Shown piece by piece: positions 60,225-64,000 of a stretch of DNA of 64,000 nucleotides. Positions within the stretch are counted from its first letter, which is position 1, and each line of letters opens with the position of its first letter. The notes under the pieces were generated by a model. It had not been told where the DNA came from, made no database searches, and saw nothing but the letters and a program-made list of their open reading frames with translations. This DNA is from Parasitella parasitica (taxonomy: Eukaryota > Mucoromycota > Mucoromycetes > Mucorales > Mucoraceae): contig MU619296.1 of assembly GCA_025201805.1 (NCBI GenBank), positions 65,642 to 129,641 of the forward strand. Direction: 5' to 3'. The position numbers and the translations under genes are program-made.

Positions 60225-61932
60225 ATGACAGATTATCAATCAAACAATCATGTTCATGGTTGGCTAAAAGATGTGCCCGGTTACCGGGAAAATTATCGAA
60301 ACCAGAGAGAGATGATGCAACAAGATGACTCAAAGAACTTCGTGTAAAGTGTATTCCAAAGTATATAAATATATAAAACTGCTATTGTTTTGGTCAGGAT
60401 TTTAATAAAATGAGAAAAGAAAGAGAAAAAAAAAAGGGCATGAAAAAGGGGCTGTGTGTACAAAATCACAAAAGGAGAAAGCGTTTATTATATGTGTGTC
60501 AAAGGAGAAAAGCAGGGTTCTAATCCATTTATTTCATGTACAATATATAGTTCGCCGCAGAAAGAAAGACCTTCATCATTAGCCTCCATCAGCTCTGCGG
60601 ACAGCATAAATTTGGATGACTTGATTAATGCCAACTTTACGACTGACATGGACGACGAAACCGATTTATCGGCATTGGCTTCATTGGAGCTGGATGATTC
60701 GAATGAGGATTTTTGGAAGATGGACAATGTAAGCATTGAATTTCAAAGCATTTTATCGGTTAATTTACGACTTTCCATGTAGATTTTCAATCATCATATC
60801 CCTACTTCAGAGAAACCGAAAATTCTGCTCGACAACGGTAATAGATCAAGATATGAAAGCGAGGAAGAGTCGGACTCTAACAATACTAGTGCAGAGGATC
60901 TGCATGAAAGCCCTCTTTATAACAACGTATGTACTCTGATGCTCTTTACAAACTCTAAATGTATATGCTAAACTTCCATCTAGGCAACCGAGCATAGCTT
61001 CCTTGATCCACTTGATATAAACACTCCTGCAGATTATGGTAACTGCAACATAACATGGCATACAGACACCGTGCTCATGCCCATTCATTATCATAGACGT
61101 GCGCTTTTCAAATATGCACCTATCTTCGCCGAGTTCTCCGCTAAAGAGGTCCGATAGATTTGGAAGCTTTAGCAGTGAAAACAGTATGAACTCTCTATCG
61201 ACAATTGTTGCGGCAAACCGTAACGCTCAACGTCAAAATGTCTACCCAAGCGCATCGACATCCACGTCGTCTGTGAGCAGCCATTCAACGTGCAAAACAA
61301 GCCATTCCTCCTTCTTTTCTCGGCCTGCAATGACCAAATCTGAATCAAGCAAAATTAGCAGCAGCAGTAGACTGAATGGGCCAAGAAAGCCTTCACTAGT
61401 ATCAAGCATTTCAGAAAATACAGGTACATCAGCATTAATGTCATCAGCGACTCGTCTTCCGTCTCGTTCTGTATCACAAATTGGTCTTGCTAGGCGTGCT
61501 ACACATATACCAACACCATCTTCCAAGACAGCTAGTCAGTTACCATCGCCTACAAAAACAGGCCCTTCACCGCAACGAACCAAATCAACGGCATCTCTCG
61601 CGCATAAATCAAGTAATGGGAATCTAAGCAAATCTACCAATCGCATTGGACAGCCTAGCAAACGAGCCAGCCATATCCCCTCGCCTAGTACTAAAAGAAG
61701 CACCACATCGCTTGGAATTTCGTCCATTTTCTCTCCGCAAAAGCAAGCGCAACCGCTGCAACAAAAGAATCAGCAGCCCAGTAGCAAAGAGTCTTATACT
61801 CGGCCAAACACTTCCATGAGCGCATCAAAACCGTCGCCTACAAAGTCGTGCTTGCGCACGCCCACAGTGATAAGAACCCCTACATCTTCTAGATCTAACG
61901 GTTTAAAAGCACCCAGCTCTCGTGTCTTATAA
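60225..61932 (+). CDS. Ser-rich basic protein with two SxIP motifs, candidate microtubule plus-end protein
   Basis: Five exons (60225-60343, 60551-60728, 60783-60926, 60984-61038, 61097-61932) close to 443 aa; the first intron is long (207 nt) and its acceptor is less certain. The first 165 residues are acidic (DMDDETDLSALASLELDD). The rest is Ser/Thr/Pro/Lys-rich, disordered and strongly basic. ATHIPTPSSK (motif at 301-304) and ASHIPSPSTK (357-360) fit the SxIP consensus that binds EB1-family proteins, in the usual basic Ser/Pro setting. Many SP/TP sites suggest CDK control. The role is inferred from motifs only; no folded domain is seen. It lies 390 bp downstream of a kinesin-3 on the same strand. 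Confidence 0.65.
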
Positions 61933-62063
61933 AATAATGAATCTAATTAATTAATAATACATCATATAAATTGTTTCATTTTTGCCCTTTGGTTGTTTTG
62001 TCATGTGGCTCCATATTATGGTAGAGAATTAAACGTTTATTAAAATATAAAGGCAAAGATGAA

Positions 62064-63710
62064 CTATAAAGCGCTCCTCTTTGTCACATCCAGGTGACCA
62101 TAATGAGCAGCCTTTTTATACCATTTGGCTGCAATTTCCATTGATTTCGGCGTACCGATGCCATGTTCGTGATATATGCCTAGAGTGTAATAGGTCCTCG
62201 CAGTCAAAGACTTTGGTTCGATATGCTTTGAAAGCTTGGCTGCTTTGCGAGCCCATAAGTATGCTTCTTTGTCGGACTGTGTGATCAAGTCTGTCTTAAG
62301 AGACCCAGTCAAATACCAACCGGAGAGCGCAAGACATGCTTCAGGGTACTCTTGCCGTGCAGCCAAAGAGTACCAGTAGATAGATTGCGACTCATCTTCT
62401 GGGCAGTGATAACCGCATTCGTAGCACTCGCCGAGCTTGGATTGGCTAGGCGCATAGCCCAAACGAGCAGCATTGTGCAAGAGCTTTATGGCGTACTTTG
62501 GGTCAGGGATCATGCTTGTGCGCTCACACTCCTTGGTTAAATGAACTATGGCAAGTGCATGAAGTGCATGAGGTAACGCAATACCTCCGTGACCTCCGAT
62601 TGTAGTTGCTTTGGACTTGTCAGCAGGAGCCAGCGGAGCTATGGCAGTGCAAGCAGCACGCTGAAGCCATACAACAGCCTCACGTCGTGAAATGGGGTGG
62701 TCGCAATACCCTCTCATTAAAATCACACCCAACCTGTACATGGCGGGAACGTGCATAAGGTGAGCAGCTTTGCGGTAAAAGGTCAATGCACGAGAACTGT
62801 CTTTAGATGTGCCAATGCCAATTTCATAGCACACGGCAGTGCGATAGGTTGCTTCAGGATGGCTATACTTTGATGCTTGGACATACCATTGAAACGCTCT
62901 CTTGTGGTTTAATGGCCAGCCTAGTGCGCCCATACCATAGCAATTACCGAGTAAAAATTGTGCTTCTGCTTCGGCTCCTTGCCCAGTATGTTTGCTTGAA
63001 TGCGCCAATTGTTTTAATAGCTTTTTTGCCTCCATGACCATGGCTTCGCCGAGTGTCGTAATGGACGCAGCTGCAGTGCTATTGTGGCAAGTGCTCGTAA
63101 TGGCTGTCAGCTTTAGATTGACGATAATGTCGTCGAGCATGCGGTTGCTGTGGGTCGGCTTTTCTTCTTGGGAGAGTAAGATGCGGTTGTTTGGGTCTAC
63201 TTGCCTCGCACTTTCCATTAAATGCAGACACAATGCAAGCTGGGAGCTGGAATTCCCGGTCGTTTGTTCAGTTTCGCACAGCTGATGCACTTGCTCGATA
63301 GTGTCTGGAATTGGCCATTTATTGTGATATTCACTGCTGCAGAAGAATTCACTGGAAGTAGACATACCGCCCAACAAAGACATGTTCAAGGACTGTGCCG
63401 ATTCAAAAAGCAGATCTGTGGGCAGGTTTTCCATGGACTCTGAAAATACTTTTTGCTGGTGCTGCTCAATCTCGTGCAGTGAGTCTGAAGATTCTAAAAA
63501 GTCTAATGATAACCCCAGCAGTGAACTTTCCCTATCGATGGAATCTTCGCTTCGATGGGTGACAACGTCGATGGTAGGCGACGCCTTGGCCCTGGTTTTG
63601 ATGACTGATTTGAGCGCTGAATTGTCAATATCGTTTGCGGCCTTTGTGTCTGTTTTAACTGATGCAGAAGCGGACTGCCATTGCTTCCATATTGATGCCA
63701 CTGATTGCAT
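62064..63710 (-). CDS. Sel1-repeat protein, Skt5/Chs4-like
   Basis: A single exon of 548 aa. After about 160 polar residues, the C-terminal 350 form Sel1 repeats (for example AEAQFLLGNCYGMGALGWPL, then RTAVCYEIGIGTSKDSSRAL and YYTLGIYHEHGIGTPKS). This layout matches fungal Skt5/Chs4 proteins, activators that tether chitin synthase III. The C-terminus (DVTKRSAL) has no CaaX prenylation box, unlike yeast Chs4, so membrane targeting may differ. An alternative is another Sel1 family such as an Hrd3-like adaptor, but there is no signal peptide. Confidence is high for the repeats, moderate for the chitin role. Confidence 0.8.
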   Translation of the reverse strand: MQSVASIWKQWQSASASVKTDTKAANDIDNSALKSVIKTRAKASPTIDVVTHRSEDSIDRESSLLGLSLDFLESSDSLHEIEQHQQKVFSESMENLPTDLLFESAQSLNMSLLGGMSTSSEFFCSSEYHNKWPIPDTIEQVHQLCETEQTTGNSSSQLALCLHLMESARQVDPNNRILLSQEEKPTHSNRMLDDIIVNLKLTAITSTCHNSTAAASITTLGEAMVMEAKKLLKQLAHSSKHTGQGAEAEAQFLLGNCYGMGALGWPLNHKRAFQWYVQASKYSHPEATYRTAVCYEIGIGTSKDSSRALTFYRKAAHLMHVPAMYRLGVILMRGYCDHPISRREAVVWLQRAACTAIAPLAPADKSKATTIGGHGGIALPHALHALAIVHLTKECERTSMIPDPKYAIKLLHNAARLGYAPSQSKLGECYECGYHCPEDESQSIYWYSLAARQEYPEACLALSGWYLTGSLKTDLITQSDKEAYLWARKAAKLSKHIEPKSLTARTYYTLGIYHEHGIGTPKSMEIAAKWYKKAAHYGHLDVTKRSAL

Positions 63711-63800
63711 TTTGGTAACGATTGAGGGAAAAGAGAGAAAGACAGCAGTTGTTAGGAAAATAAATAATTTATTACATGTATATTACACGCGGGATATTTT

Positions 63801-64000
63801 TCATTCATTATCATCGCTATCAACCCAGGCCTTGGAGATCACATCCTTGCCTGTCTTGATGTTGTTATCGTATTCCTCAATCAGCTTTTGGATAGACGCT
63901 ACTTTAGCAAGCAGAAATTTGATTCTCGCTTCGATTTCCTTGGGTGGTCGGTTGGGCGAATTGATGTTTGTTAGTTTGTTGATGTTGTCCTCAAGTTTTG
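63801..64000 (-). CDS. C-terminal end of an unidentified protein, 5' partial
   Basis: The minus strand is open from the window edge to a TGA at 63801-63803, reading LTNINSPNRPPKEIEARIKF, then LLAKVASIQKLIEEYDNNIK, then an acidic end (WVDSDDNE). It looks like a real short coiled-coil C-terminus. I do not recognise the protein; the rest lies beyond the window. Divergence cannot be judged. Confidence 0.55.
   Translation of the reverse strand, partial: KLEDNINKLTNINSPNRPPKEIEARIKFLLAKVASIQKLIEEYDNNIKTGKDVISKAWVDSDDNE

Noticed and set aside
1-64000. tRNA genes, rRNA, CRISPR arrays, telomeric repeats
   Set aside because: I scanned by eye for T-arm GGTTCGA-type words, rRNA landmarks, regular spacer arrays and TTAGGG tracts and saw none; a tRNAscan run would settle tRNAs.

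Overview
The window looks like nuclear DNA of an early-diverging filamentous fungus, most likely Mucoromycota (Mucorales-type); I cannot name the genus. The reasons are: AT-rich intergenic DNA with long homopolymer and microsatellite tracts; many short introns (about 50-100 nt, GTAAGT-like donors); and a fungal or opisthokont gene set (Dhh1/DDX6, a kinesin-3 with a PH domain, a Skt5-type Sel1 protein, a YAP-type bZIP, a multicopper oxidase, F-box/LRR, Myb-like and lipase class 3 proteins). About 20 protein genes, one U1 snRNA gene, three assembly gaps and two gene-poor blocks (5.7-11.0 kb and 40.3-45.1 kb) are visible. I joined exons by hand from splice signals, reading frame and family conservation; where every phase closes, the model is firm.

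Layout. 0-6 kb: a 5'-truncated bromodomain / kinase-like / AT-hook gene (+) and a bZIP factor (-). 6-11 kb: no gene, an N gap and a diverged 0.85 kb direct repeat. 11-23 kb: a multicopper oxidase (+) converging on a NEDD8/Rub1 gene with two 18-nt exons (-), then RAD50 (17 exons, 1317 aa), the DEAD-box helicase Dhh1 and an F-box/LRR protein (all -). 23-25.7 kb: gene-poor, with a decayed Tc1/mariner transposase. 25.7-29.1 kb: a monocarboxylate-type MFS transporter, a small KPWE-motif protein like peroxin Pex39, and a small membrane protein. 29-37 kb: sparse, with a Myb-like protein, a glycolipid transfer protein and two small basic or secreted candidates. 37-40.3 kb: a class 3 lipase converging on a cysteine-rich type I membrane protein. 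40.3-45.1 kb: no intact gene. 45-51.4 kb: a protein with a C-terminal FGE (sulfatase-modifying factor) fold that lacks the catalytic cysteines (-), then INTS13/Asunder (+). 52.1 kb: U1 snRNA. 53.9-61.9 kb: kinesin-3 (1815 aa) followed on the same strand by a Ser-rich protein with two SxIP motifs. 62-64 kb: a Sel1-repeat protein and the 3' end of an unidentified gene (both -).

There is no operon logic; neighbours appear functionally independent apart from the suggestive kinesin / SxIP pair. The most notable items are the bromodomain-kinase-AT-hook fusion with altered key residues in both domains, the FGE-fold protein without FGE cysteines, a possible 2-nt exon in the transporter, three GC-AG introns alongside the U1 gene, and an INTS13 orthologue in a fungus.
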